This document shows positions 7,013 to 15,021 of a stretch of 64,000 nt of DNA, one piece after another (position 1 is the stretch's first letter; each line of letters begins with the position of its first letter). The notes under the pieces were generated by a model, which saw only the letters and a program-made list of their open reading frames with translations, did not search any database and was not told the origin of the DNA. A program made the translations under genes and the position numbers. Origin of the DNA: JAFAYN01 sp963733105 (GTDB lineage Bacteria; Gemmatimonadota; Gemmatimonadetes; Longimicrobiales; Longimicrobiaceae); assembly GCA_963733105.1 (NCBI GenBank), contig CAVTCB010000004.1, forward strand, positions 62,001 through 126,000, written 5' to 3'.

Positions 7013-8478
7013 GCCAGGTTCACCCACACGCTCTTGACCTGCGTGTACAGCTCCAGCGCGTACTTCCCCAGCTCGCGGCCGTAGCCGGACTGCTTGTAGC
7101 CGCCGAAGGGGGAGCCCGTGTCGAGCGCGTGGTACATGTTCACCCACACCGTCCCGGCGCGCAGCGCGTGCGCGGCGCGGTGCGCCTTCCCCACGTCGCG
7201 GGTCCACACCGCGGCGGCCAGCCCGTACTCGGTGGAGTTGCCGATGTGGATGGCCTCGTCCAGGTCCTTGAAGGTGGTCACGGCCAGCACCGGGCCGAAG
7301 ATCTCCTCCCGGGCGATGGTCATCTCCGAGGTGACGCGGTCGAAGATGGTGGGGTTCAGGAAGAAGCCGCGGCCGCCGTTGATGTCGGGACGGTCGCCGC
7401 CCAGCACCAGCTCCGCGCCCTCGGCCTTCCCCTTCTCCACGTACCCCATCACCCGGTCCAGCTGCTCCTGCGACACCAGCGGGCCCATGCGCGTCTTGGG
7501 GTCCATCGGGTCGCCCGGGGTCATCCCGGCGGCGCGCTTCACCAGCTTCTCCACGAACTCGTCGCGCACGCTCTCCTCCACCAGGAGGCGCGAGCCCGCC
7601 GTGCACGCCTGCCCGGTGTTGTAGAAGATCGCCATGACGGCGCCCTTCACCGCGGCGTCGATGTCCGCGTCGGCCAGCACGATGTTGGGGCTCTTCCCCC
7701 CCAGCTCCAGGGAGACGCGCTTGAGCGTCCCCGCGGCCTCGCGCTGGATGATCTTCCCCACCTGCGTGGAGCCGGTGAAGGCGATCTTGTCCACGTCGGG
7801 GTGCGACACCAGCGCCGCGCCCGCCGTCTCCCCGAAGCCGGGGACCACGTTGAGGACGCCCGCGGGGAGCCCCACCTCGGCGGCCACCTCGCCCAGGATC
7901 AGCGCGGTCAGCGGCGTCTGCTCGGCGGGCTTCAGCACCACCGCGTTCCCGCAGGCCAGCGCCGGGGCCACCTTCCAGGCCGCCATCTGGAACGGGTAGT
8001 TCCAGGGGATGATCTGCCCGCAGACGCCGATGGGCTCGCGGCGCGTGTAGTTGAGGTACGGGCCGGAGACGGGGAGCACCTCGCCCTCGATCTTGTCCGC
8101 CCAGCCGGCGTAGTAGCGGAAGCAGTCGATCGACTCCTTGACGTCGATCGCGCGCGCTTCCTTGAGCGGCTTCCCGTTGTCCTGCGTCTCCAGGCGGGCG
8201 ATCTCGTCGGCGCGCGCCTCGATGGCGTCGGCCATGCGGTGCAGGAGCCGGCCGCGCTCGCGCGCGGGCATGCGGGTCCACTTGGAGTCCTCGAACGCCT
8301 GGCGCGCGGCGCGCACCGCGCGGTCCACGTCCGCGGCGTCCGCCTCCGCCACCTGCGCCAGCGTCTCCCCCGTCGCGGGGTTCACCGTCTCGAAGGTCCT
8401 GCCGGAGGCGGCGTCCTGCCACTCCCCGCCGATGAAGAGCTTCCCCGCGGGGATCTCGGTCTGCAGCTCGGTTGCCAT
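7009..8478 (-). CDS. NAD(P)-dependent aldehyde dehydrogenase
   Basis: A 489-residue ALDH-superfamily enzyme that oxidises an aldehyde to a carboxylate. The general-base Glu is in LELGGKSPNIV near residue 257. The nucleophilic Cys is in NTGQACTAGSRL near residue 291. The coenzyme loop GFGETAGAAL and the FTGST motif follow the expected order, and the C-terminus has the EIFGPVL and FGGYKQSGYGRE blocks. Closest by feel are betaine-, phenylacetaldehyde- or aminobutyraldehyde-type dehydrogenases of about this length. In this operon a phenylacetaldehyde or ring-opened semialdehyde substrate is plausible but not proven. A 94-nt gap with a GGGGAGGGAG stretch separates it from the preceding hydratase gene. 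Confidence 0.9.
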   Translation of the reverse strand: MATELQTEIPAGKLFIGGEWQDAASGRTFETVNPATGETLAQVAEADAADVDRAVRAARQAFEDSKWTRMPARERGRLLHRMADAIEARADEIARLETQDNGKPLKEARAIDVKESIDCFRYYAGWADKIEGEVLPVSGPYLNYTRREPIGVCGQIIPWNYPFQMAAWKVAPALACGNAVVLKPAEQTPLTALILGEVAAEVGLPAGVLNVVPGFGETAGAALVSHPDVDKIAFTGSTQVGKIIQREAAGTLKRVSLELGGKSPNIVLADADIDAAVKGAVMAIFYNTGQACTAGSRLLVEESVRDEFVEKLVKRAAGMTPGDPMDPKTRMGPLVSQEQLDRVMGYVEKGKAEGAELVLGGDRPDINGGRGFFLNPTIFDRVTSEMTIAREEIFGPVLAVTTFKDLDEAIHIGNSTEYGLAAAVWTRDVGKAHRAAHALRAGTVWVNMYHALDTGSPFGGYKQSGYGRELGKYALELYTQVKSVWVNLA

Positions 8479-8572
8479 GTCTTCCGTTCGGATGGAAATG
8501 AAGCGGGGGAGGGAGCCCCGTGCCCGCGAGATCCGCGGCCGGCGCCCCCGCCCCCGTCGCCCGCTCCCGGCG

Positions 8573-9406
8573 CTACTTCCCGGTGAACCGCGCCGTCCTC
8601 TTCTCCACGTAGGCGTTCAGCCCCTCCTTCGCGTCCTGCGAGTTGAAGAGGAGGGCCTGCAGCTCGCGCTCCAGCGCCAGCCCCTGCTCCAGCGGGAGCT
8701 CCGCGCCGCTCTGGCACGAGCGCTTGATGTTCCCCACCGCGAAGGTGGCCTTGTTGGGGCGGGTGAACTGGCGGGCGTACTCCAGCACCTGCTCCAGGAA
8801 GGCGTCGCGCCCCTCGGCGTCCAGCACCCGGTTCACGATCCCCATGGAGGCGGCCTCGTCGAAGTCGATGTTGTTCCCCTGCACCATCAGCTCGATGGCC
8901 TTGCTGGTCCCCACCAGCTTGGTGAGGCGCTGGGTGCCGCCGGTCCCCGGGAGCACGCCCAGTGCGACCTCGGGGAGCCCCACCTTGCCGGCGCCGCGGC
9001 GCGCGATGCGCAGGTCCGCCGCCATGGCGATCTCCAGCCCGCCGCCCACGGTGTGCCCGTTGAGCGCGGCGATCACCAGCTTGGGGGTGTGCTCCAGGCG
9101 GAGCAGCGTCTCGTTGGCGTGCAGGCAGAAGAAGTACTTCCAGGTGGGGTCCGCCTTCTGGAGCATGTTGATGTTGGCGCCCGCGCAGAAGAACTTCTCC
9201 CCCTTCCCGGTGATGACGATCACGTCCACCGAGGTGTCGAAGCGCGCCCGGAGGATGGCCGCGTCCAGCTGCACCATCATCTCGTGCGTGTAGGTGTTCG
9301 CCGGCGGGTCGTCCAGGGTGAAGACGGCGACGCCGTCCCGCACCTCGTAGTGGACGAGCGTCTTCGCGTCGGTTCCGCTCGCGATGTCGGCGGTCGCAGT
9401 AGCCAT
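8573..9406 (-). CDS. Enoyl-CoA hydratase/isomerase family protein
   Basis: A 277-residue crotonase-fold enzyme, the third in this operon. Both hydratase glutamates are retained: Glu125 in GGGLEIAMA and Glu146 in GLPEVALG, followed by GTGGTQRL. The oxyanion segment reads FCAGANI (Asn replacing the usual Asp). The N-terminal 20 residues are an extension over typical hydratases, and the segment around residues 83-100 (WKYFF) differs from the PaaF-like copy at 3138, so the two are not recent duplicates. It is the first enzyme gene after the TetR regulator (57 nt gap), so it should be expressed from the same promoter. Confidence 0.87.
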   Translation of the reverse strand: MATATADIASGTDAKTLVHYEVRDGVAVFTLDDPPANTYTHEMMVQLDAAILRARFDTSVDVIVITGKGEKFFCAGANINMLQKADPTWKYFFCLHANETLLRLEHTPKLVIAALNGHTVGGGLEIAMAADLRIARRGAGKVGLPEVALGVLPGTGGTQRLTKLVGTSKAIELMVQGNNIDFDEAASMGIVNRVLDAEGRDAFLEQVLEYARQFTRPNKATFAVGNIKRSCQSGAELPLEQGLALERELQALLFNSQDAKEGLNAYVEKRTARFTGK

Positions 9407-9463
9407 CAGGTTCTCCGTTGGGTGTGGTGGTGTGTAGCCCGGTCCTCGTCGTGCCGATCCTCG

Positions 9464-10123
9464 TTACTCGCCGGGCGAGCGCCAGATCGACGGGTTCTGC
9501 TCGCCGGGGGCCGCTTCCAGCGCCCCGGCGGGCACCGCGCTGCCGTCCTGCAGGTACCCGCCCAGGAAGAGGCGGCTCATGTCCTCCGCGAGCCGCTCCA
9601 CGGGGACGTCCCGCTCCGGGCGGTACCAGTTGTACAGCCAGTTCATCATCCCGAAGAGGGAGAAGGTCGCCACCCGCAGGTCGATGGGGTGCGACGGGTT
9701 CAGCTCCTCCAGGATGGACATGGCGCGCTCGGAGAGGCGCCGCTTGCGGGCGTTGACCCGCTCGCGGAACTCCCCGGTGAGCGACTCCGCCTCGTGCGAG
9801 AGCACCTTCATCTCCGCCATGTTGCCGACGAAGTAGCGGAGGTGGTTCTCCATCAGGAGGCGGAGCTTGCGGTGGGGGTCCGTCACCCCCTCCAGCATCC
9901 GGTCCAGCGTCTCCTCCAGGGTGCCGAAGGCGTGGTCCTGGATGAGGAAGAGGAGCTCCTCCTTGCTGCCGAAGTAGTAGTACAGCCCCGAGAGGCTCAC
10001 CCGGGTGGTCCGGGCGATGTCGCGGATGCTGGCCTGGTGGTAGCCCTTCTCCGCGAAGATCCCCGCGGCGGCACGCAGGATGCTCTCCAGCTTCTCGTCG
10101 TACGCGCTTCGTGCCTCTGCCAT
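9464..10123 (-). CDS. TetR-family transcriptional regulator of the acyl-CoA operon
   Basis: A 219-residue TetR-type repressor. The N-terminal helix-turn-helix spans about residues 10-58 (ILRAAAGIFAEKGYHQASI, then DIARTTRVSLSGLYYYFGSKEEL). The C-terminal ligand domain carries the FGMMNWLYNWYRPE block common in regulators of acyl-CoA or phenylacetyl-CoA genes (FadR/BkdR/PaaR-like and KstR2-like proteins). It is the first gene of the leftward operon. A near-perfect inverted repeat lies between its promoter and start codon, so autorepression released by a CoA ester is the natural model. The ligand is unknown. Confidence 0.9.
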   Translation of the reverse strand: MAEARSAYDEKLESILRAAAGIFAEKGYHQASIRDIARTTRVSLSGLYYYFGSKEELLFLIQDHAFGTLEETLDRMLEGVTDPHRKLRLLMENHLRYFVGNMAEMKVLSHEAESLTGEFRERVNARKRRLSERAMSILEELNPSHPIDLRVATFSLFGMMNWLYNWYRPERDVPVERLAEDMSRLFLGGYLQDGSAVPAGALEAAPGEQNPSIWRSPGE

Positions 10124-10150
10124 GCTCGCAAGCCGGGGTGCGGTCTCTTC

Positions 10151-10166
10151 AATCGAACGTCCGATT
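10151..10166. promoter_or_regulatory. Candidate TetR operator
   Basis: The 16-mer AATCGAACGTCCGATT is an inverted repeat centred on ACGT with 14 of 16 positions symmetric. It lies 28 bp before the regulator start codon and 3 bp downstream of the -10 element, a position where a bound repressor would block initiation. No second good copy was seen inside the operon. Confidence 0.65.
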
Positions 10167-10168
10167 CA

Positions 10169-10197
10169 ACCTATCCCGCGCCGAGAGAGAGTGTCAA
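10169..10197 (-). promoter_or_regulatory. Sigma-70-type promoter of the tetR-led operon
   Basis: Read on the minus strand, TTGACA (10197-10192) is followed by 17 bp and then ATAGGT (10174-10169). The -35 is consensus and the -10 is a moderate match. The candidate operator begins directly downstream, covering the expected start site. Confidence 0.65.
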
Positions 10198-10287
10198 GCA
10201 CGCCTGCGCGGCCTTGACCCCCTCCCGGCGGCGCGGTACCTTGCGGTGCCCCCGCCGCGCCATCCTCCGCCGAAAGTCCTTCGCACG

Positions 10288-11043
10288 ATGCGTCTTCCAC
10301 GCCGTCGGCTCCACGCGCTCGCCCCGCTCCTCTGCTGCTCGCTCGCGCTGGCCGCGTGCCGCGACGACCTCACCGGTCCGGTCACGCACGCCCAGTCCGC
10401 GGGGGGGCGGCTCTGGGTGGCGGTGACGCCGCCGCGCGACCTCCCCGACGCCGGGACCTGGCTCCCCTTCCTTTCCGCCGTGAAGGGGGGGAAGGACGGG
10501 GCCGCGGCGCTCCGGGTCAAGGCGCTCCGCGACGAGGCGCGGCGCCTCCGCCGCGGGGGGGACCCGGAAGGCTCGGTCCGGGCGGAGGAGCAGGCGGCGC
10601 AGGCCGCCGCCGGGTCGCTCGCCGTGGTCCCCGACCGGCTCACCATGACCGCGGCGCTGGAGGCGGTGGACGACTGGACGAGGGAGGCGGAAGAGGCGGA
10701 CGCCACCGGGGCCGTCCCCGAGCTGAAGGCGGCGCTGGAGGAGGTCCGCTCGGCGCGCGCCGGCGCGGCCGGGGCGCTGGCCCGCGGCGACACCCTGGAG
10801 GCGGTGGGGCACCTGTCGCGCGCCTCCGCCGCGGCGCGGAGGCAGGCGCCGGACGCGGTGGCGCTGCGGGTGTTCGCGCGGGTGGAGGCGGCGGTGCGGG
10901 AGCGCGCCCTCCCCCCGTCGGACGCGAAGCGGGCGGCGCGGCTCCTGGGGTGGGCCCGCGACGCCGTGCTCACCGGCGACCCGGAGCGCGCCTTCCGCCG
11001 CGCCGTGTACGCCCTGCAGCTCGTGGAGTCGCACCGGCGGTAG
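10288..11043 (+). CDS. Predicted lipoprotein with Ala/Arg-rich helical body
   Basis: A 251-residue protein beginning with a lipoprotein signal: basic start (MRLPRRRLH), hydrophobic core and a lipobox LAAC near residue 25. The mature part is rich in Ala, Arg and Glu, with long helical stretches (for example AALRVKALRDEARRLRRGG and LEEVRSARAGAAGALARGD) suggesting a helical, TPR-like or coiled structure. I do not recognise the family. I chose the ATG at 10288 because the signal peptide starts there, although the frame is open further upstream. It is divergent from the tetR operon and ends 53 bp before tRNA-Leu(CAA). Confidence 0.7.
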   Translation: MRLPRRRLHALAPLLCCSLALAACRDDLTGPVTHAQSAGGRLWVAVTPPRDLPDAGTWLPFLSAVKGGKDGAAALRVKALRDEARRLRRGGDPEGSVRAEEQAAQAAAGSLAVVPDRLTMTAALEAVDDWTREAEEADATGAVPELKAALEEVRSARAGAAGALARGDTLEAVGHLSRASAAARRQAPDAVALRVFARVEAAVRERALPPSDAKRAARLLGWARDAVLTGDPERAFRRAVYALQLVESHRR

Positions 11044-11053
11044 CCCGAAGCGG

Positions 11054-11082
11054 TTGAGCCGCCGCGTCCGCATCGTTATCTT
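11054..11082 (+). promoter_or_regulatory. Promoter of tRNA-Leu(CAA)
   Basis: TTGAGC, a 17-bp spacer and TATCTT end 13 bp before the first base of the mature tRNA, the right distance for a short leader. It sits directly after the lipoprotein stop codon. Confidence 0.5.
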
Positions 11083-11095
11083 CCCCCTCCAGAAC

Positions 11096-11178
11096 GGGGG
11101 TGTGGCGGAACGGCAGACGCACCGCACTCAAAATGCGGCGAGCGAAAGCTCTTGTGGGTTCGAATCCCACCGCCCCTA
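11096..11178 (+). tRNA. tRNA-Leu (anticodon CAA)
   Basis: The anticodon stem CCGCA/TGCGG encloses the loop CTCAAAA, giving anticodon CAA for UUG codons. A long variable arm (GAGC-GAAA-GCTC) marks a class II tRNA. The T arm is GTGGG-TTCGAAT-CCCAC. The acceptor pairs GGGGGTG with CGCCCCT (first pair G-U, sixth U-G), and the discriminator is A. CCA is not encoded. Confidence 0.92.
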
Positions 11179-11190
11179 TCCGGAGACGCG

Positions 11191-11232
11191 AAGCACCCCC
11201 GGGAGACCGATCTCCCGGGGGTGCTTCTTTTC
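11191..11232 (+). terminator. Rho-independent terminator after tRNA-Leu(CAA)
   Basis: A perfect 16-bp stem (AAGCACCCCCGGGAGA and its complement, loop CCGA) is followed by CTTTT. It lies 12 bp after the tRNA end. Confidence 0.88.
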
Positions 11233-11297
11233 CCCCATCGGCGCGGTTGTTGCGTTCGGCGCGGCGAACTGAACCCTCACGGAGCGAGGAGAACGGG

Positions 11298-11669
11298 ATG
11301 CTGAGCCAGGAACAGCGGGACCAGATCGAGAGGCAGCTGCTGAAGTCTCGGGAGGAGGCGCTGGAGGCGCTGGGGCACTTCGAGGAGCGGACGGCCGACC
11401 TGCGGGAGCGCACGGGGGAGATGAGCCTCTACCGCTTCCACATGGCCGACATCGGGAGCGAGGCGCAGGAGCAGGAGAAGGAGTTCCTCCTCGCCAGCCA
11501 GGAGGGGCGGCGCCTGTACGAGGTGGACGAGGCGCTGCGCCGGCTGTACCGCGACCCCGAGACGTTCGGGAGCTGCGAGCGGTGCGGGAAGCCGATCGGC
11601 TTCGCCCGGCTGGAGGTGATCCCCGAGGCGCGCCTCTGCGTGGACTGCCAGGCCCTGGTCGAGGAGTAG
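11298..11669 (+). CDS. DksA/TraR-type zinc-finger protein
   Basis: A 123-residue member of the DksA/TraR family, which enters the RNA polymerase secondary channel to modulate initiation. A helical, Glu-rich N-terminal region (about residues 5-85) would form the coiled coil. A C4 zinc finger follows: CERC near residue 94 and CVDC near residue 115, with the GKPIGFARLEVIPEA spacer typical of the family. The coiled-coil tip has no obvious DxxDxA motif, as in many short DksA-like proteins, so ppGpp cooperation is uncertain. The start ATG has GAGGAG upstream. It converges with the sigma-factor gene, leaving only 4 bp between stops. Confidence 0.88.
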   Translation: MLSQEQRDQIERQLLKSREEALEALGHFEERTADLRERTGEMSLYRFHMADIGSEAQEQEKEFLLASQEGRRLYEVDEALRRLYRDPETFGSCERCGKPIGFARLEVIPEARLCVDCQALVEE

Positions 11670-11673
11670 TCCC

Positions 11674-12219
11674 TCAGTCGACGACCCCCCTCAGCAGCCC
11701 CTGCAGCGCCTCGCGCGCCCTCAGGACCCGCATCTTGAGGGCGCTGACGCTGGCGTCCAGCATCTCCGCCATCTCCTCGTACGAGCGCCCCTCCAGGTGC
11801 TTCAGCAGGAACGCCTCGCGCTGCGCCTCCGGGAGGGTGGCGAGCGCCCGCTCCACCGTCTGCCGCAGGTCCGCGCGGTCGGCACTCAGCGACGGGTCGT
11901 CCGAGTCGGGGGTGGTGGCCGTGTCCTCCTCCAGGGGGAGGGTGTGGCGGCGGCGGCTCTTGAGGTAGTCCTTGCAGCGGTTCACCAGGATGCGGAACAC
12001 CCAGGCCCCGAAGCGGTTCGGGTCCTGGCAGCTCGCCAGCGAGGTGTACGCCTTCACGAAGGAGTCCTGCACCAGGTCGGAGGCCAGGTCGCCGTCGCGG
12101 ACCATCCCCACCGCGTAGCGGTAGAGCGCGGCCTGGTAGCGCCCCACCAGCAGGGCGTATCGCTCCTGATCTCCCGCGAGCACGCGGGCGACGAGCTGGG
12201 CGTCGGTTTCGGGATTCAC
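11674..12219 (-). CDS. ECF-type RNA polymerase sigma factor
   Basis: A 181-residue sigma factor with region 2 (about residues 20-85: LVGRYQAALYRYAVGMVRD, then LVQDSFVKAYTSL and FGAWVFRILVNRCKD) and region 4 (about 120-175: LATLPEAQREAFLLKHLEG, then SYEEMAEMLDASVSALKMRVLRAR). The acidic linker between them is rich in Asp and Thr. I chose the GTG at 12219 because the conserved part begins within about ten residues; the frame is open further upstream to 12369. No anti-sigma gene is adjacent. It is divergent from the citrate synthase gene, sharing the upstream region. Confidence 0.87.
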   Translation of the reverse strand: MNPETDAQLVARVLAGDQERYALLVGRYQAALYRYAVGMVRDGDLASDLVQDSFVKAYTSLASCQDPNRFGAWVFRILVNRCKDYLKSRRRHTLPLEEDTATTPDSDDPSLSADRADLRQTVERALATLPEAQREAFLLKHLEGRSYEEMAEMLDASVSALKMRVLRAREALQGLLRGVVD

Positions 12220-12282
12220 GCGGCGTGGAAAGGGAGGTGCACGGGCCCCGGGGCGGGCGTCTTCCGACACCCGGAAATCGAC

Positions 12283-12311
12283 TTGCGACGGCCCCTGGGC
12301 CCCGCTATACT
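12283..12311 (+). promoter_or_regulatory. Promoter of the citrate synthase gene
   Basis: TTGCGA, a 17-bp spacer and TATACT. Initiation near 12318 would give a leader of roughly 118 nt before the citrate synthase ATG. Confidence 0.6.
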
Positions 12312-12435
12312 GACGGACTTTGCGTGGTCCGATTGATGCAATGACGGCGCGGCGCGCCGTCCGGGTCACACATCGGCCGCGCGGGTTGCGGAAAGTCCTG
12401 AATCTATCCCTGCAATCGCGTCAGAGGAAGCCACC

Positions 12436-13569
12436 ATGTCCAATGCCGGACTTGAAGGAGTTGTCGTTGCGCAGACCCGACTCAGCCACATCGACGGGGC
12501 GGAAGGGGAGCTGATCTACGGCGGGTACGACATCGACGACCTGGCCCGCAACACCACGTTCGAGGAGGTGTGCTACCTCCTGTGGAACGGGGAGCTCCCG
12601 AACCGCTCGCAGCTGGACGAGCTGAAGGGCCAGCTCGCCGCCGAGGCCTCGCTGAGCCCCGAGCTCCTGGACGTGCTCCGCTCCTTCCCCAAGGACGCGG
12701 ACCCCATGGCCGTGCTGCGCACCGCCGTCTCGGCGCTGGGGATGTACGACGCCGCCGCCGACGACAACTCCGAGGCCGAGCTGCGCCGCAAGTCGATCCT
12801 GCTCACGGCCAAGATGCCCACCATCACGGCCGCCTACGACCGGATCCGCAACGGCAAGGACCCGGTGGACCCCCGCCCCGAGCTGGGGACCGCCGGGAGC
12901 TTCCTCTACATGCTGAACGGCGAGGAGGGGAACGAGACCCGCTGCCGGACCATGGACGCGGCGCTCATCCTCCACGCCGAGCACGGGATGAACGCCTCCA
13001 CCTTCGCGGCGCGCGTCACGGCCGGGACGCTCTCCGACGTGTACTCCGCGGTCACCTCCGCCATCGGGACGCTGAAGGGCCCGTCGCACGGGGGCGCGAA
13101 CGTGGAGGTGATGAACATGCTCCGCGAGATCGACGCGAGCGGTACCGAGCCCGGGGAGTGGGTGCGCGGCGCCCTGGAGTCCGGGAAGCGCGTGATGGGC
13201 TTCGGGCACCGCGTCTACAAGGCCGTGGACCCGCGCGCCAGCATCCTCCGCGAGCTGGCCGACCAGATCATGGCCGAGGCGGGGAACACCCACTGGCTCA
13301 CCCTCTCCGACCAGATCCGCGGCGTGATGGCCGAGGAGATGGAGCGGAAGGGGAAGAAGATCTACCCCAACGTGGACTTCTTCTCGGCCTCGGTCTACAC
13401 CACCATGGGGATCGCGGAGGACCTGTTCACCGCGGTGTTCGCCATCGCCCGCGTCCCGGGGTGGACGGCGCACCTCTTCGAGCAGTACGCCAACAACCGG
13501 CTGATCCGCCCGCAGGCCGACTACACCGGCCCGCGCGGCCTCAAGGTCGTCCCGCTCGACCAGCGCTGA
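12436..13569 (+). CDS. gltA: Citrate synthase
   Basis: A 377-residue type I (Gram-positive/archaeal size) citrate synthase that condenses acetyl-CoA and oxaloacetate at entry to the TCA cycle. Catalytic residues are visible: His in KGPSHGGANVEVM near residue 219, His in GFGHRVYKAVDPR near residue 256, and Asp in NVDFFSASVY near residue 312. The N-terminus (GLEGVVVAQTRLSHIDG) matches the short citrate synthase class with no NADH-binding extension. GAGGAAGCC precedes the ATG. A strong terminator follows and isocitrate dehydrogenase lies next, so the two TCA genes are adjacent but probably separately transcribed. Confidence 0.96.
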   Translation: MSNAGLEGVVVAQTRLSHIDGAEGELIYGGYDIDDLARNTTFEEVCYLLWNGELPNRSQLDELKGQLAAEASLSPELLDVLRSFPKDADPMAVLRTAVSALGMYDAAADDNSEAELRRKSILLTAKMPTITAAYDRIRNGKDPVDPRPELGTAGSFLYMLNGEEGNETRCRTMDAALILHAEHGMNASTFAARVTAGTLSDVYSAVTSAIGTLKGPSHGGANVEVMNMLREIDASGTEPGEWVRGALESGKRVMGFGHRVYKAVDPRASILRELADQIMAEAGNTHWLTLSDQIRGVMAEEMERKGKKIYPNVDFFSASVYTTMGIAEDLFTAVFAIARVPGWTAHLFEQYANNRLIRPQADYTGPRGLKVVPLDQR

Positions 13570-13587
13570 CCTCGCCGTCGGGAGGGC

Positions 13588-13632
13588 CTCCGGGGCGCCG
13601 CGGAAGCTTCCGTCGCGCCCCGGAGTTTTTTT
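13588..13632 (+). terminator. Rho-independent terminator after citrate synthase
   Basis: Stem CTCCGGGGCGC/GCGCCCCGGAG with an inner palindrome GGAAGCTTCC, followed by seven T. It lies 18 bp after the stop. Confidence 0.93.
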
Positions 13633-13706
13633 CAGGCACGCGCGGCGCTATGTTGTCGCGCCTTGAGGTCTCGTCCCGATCCAACCCGAACATCCGAACC
13701 TGGCCC

Positions 13707-15008
13707 ATGTCCACTTCCTGGCAGCCGACGGTCCCCACCGACGGGGAGCGTATCTCGATCCGCGACGGTGAGCTCCACGTCCCCGCCAACCCCGTCCTCC
13801 CCTTCATCGAGGGCGACGGGACCGGGCCCGACATCTGGGCCGCCTCGCAGCCCGTCTTCGACGCCGCGGTGGAGAAGGCGTACGGCGGCGAGCGCCGCAT
13901 CCACTGGATGGAGGTGCTGGCGGGGGAGAAGGCGTTCGACCGGACCGGGAGCTGGCTCCCGGACGCCACCCTGGACGCCTTCCGCGAGTACCTGGTGGGG
14001 ATCAAGGGGCCGCTGACCACCCCGGTGGGCGGGGGGATCCGCTCGCTCAACGTGGCGCTGCGCCAGGTGCTGGACCTGTACGCCTGCGTCCGCCCGGTGC
14101 GCTGGTTCGAGGGGGTGCCCTCCCCGGTCAAGCGCCCCGACCAGGTGGACATGGTGATCTTCCGCGAGAACACGGAGGACATCTACGCCGGGATCGAGTT
14201 CGAGGAGGGGACCGAGGACGCCCGCCGCTTCCTGGAGCTCCTCCGGGAGGGCTTTCCCGACCGCTTCAAGAAGATCCGCTTCCCGGAGAGCACCGGCGTG
14301 GGGCTCAAGCCGGTCTCCCGCGAGGGGACGGAGCGGCTGGTGCGCGCCGCCATCCGCTACGCGCTGGCCGAGAAGCGCCGCTCGGTGACGCTGGTGCACA
14401 AGGGGAACATCATGAAGTTCACCGAGGGCGCCTTCAAGAACTGGGGGTACGAGCTGGCCGAGCGCGAGTTCGGCGACCGGGTGTTCACCTGGGCGGAGTA
14501 CGACCGCATCAAGGAGTCCGGCGGCGAGGACGCGGCCAACCGGGCGCAGAAGGAGGCCGAGGGGGCGGGGCGGATCGTGGTCAAGGACTCCATCGCCGAC
14601 GCCTTCCTCCAGCAGATCCTCACCCGGCCGGCGGACTACGACGTGATCGCCACGCTGAACCTGAACGGCGACTACGTCTCCGACGCGCTGGCCGCGCAGG
14701 TGGGCGGGATCGGGATCGCGCCGGGGGCCAACGTCAACTACGTCACCGGGCACGCCATCTTCGAGGCGACGCACGGCACCGCCCCCAAGTACGCGGGGAA
14801 GAACATGGTCAACCCGGGGTCGGTGATCCTCTCCGGGGAGATGATGCTCCGCTACCTGGGGTGGGGCGAGGCGGCCGACCGGATCGTCCGCGGGCTGGAG
14901 GGGGCGATCGGCCAGAAGACCGTCACCTACGACTTCGAGCGGCTGATGGAGGGCGCCACCAAGGTGTCGTGCTCCGAGTTCGGTCAGCAGATCATCCGCA
15001 ACATGTAG
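13707..15008 (+). CDS. icd: NADP-dependent isocitrate dehydrogenase
   Basis: A 433-residue homodimeric-type isocitrate dehydrogenase giving 2-oxoglutarate, CO2 and NADPH. It aligns closely with the Escherichia coli enzyme: the substrate serine segment GGGIRSLNVALRQ (the phosphorylated Ser in E. coli), VIFRENTEDIYAGIE, the catalytic Lys region HKGNIMKFTEGAF, and the coenzyme site HGTAPKYAGKNMVNPGS. The Lys-Tyr pair in that last segment is the NADP-selecting signature. The C-terminus TYDFERLMEGA and CSEFGQQII is also typical. The ATG at 13707 gives a 22-residue lead before the conserved core. No kinase/phosphatase gene is in the window. Confidence 0.96.
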   Translation: MSTSWQPTVPTDGERISIRDGELHVPANPVLPFIEGDGTGPDIWAASQPVFDAAVEKAYGGERRIHWMEVLAGEKAFDRTGSWLPDATLDAFREYLVGIKGPLTTPVGGGIRSLNVALRQVLDLYACVRPVRWFEGVPSPVKRPDQVDMVIFRENTEDIYAGIEFEEGTEDARRFLELLREGFPDRFKKIRFPESTGVGLKPVSREGTERLVRAAIRYALAEKRRSVTLVHKGNIMKFTEGAFKNWGYELAEREFGDRVFTWAEYDRIKESGGEDAANRAQKEAEGAGRIVVKDSIADAFLQQILTRPADYDVIATLNLNGDYVSDALAAQVGGIGIAPGANVNYVTGHAIFEATHGTAPKYAGKNMVNPGSVILSGEMMLRYLGWGEAADRIVRGLEGAIGQKTVTYDFERLMEGATKVSCSEFGQQIIRNM

Positions 15009-15021
15009 CCGGGTCCGCACC

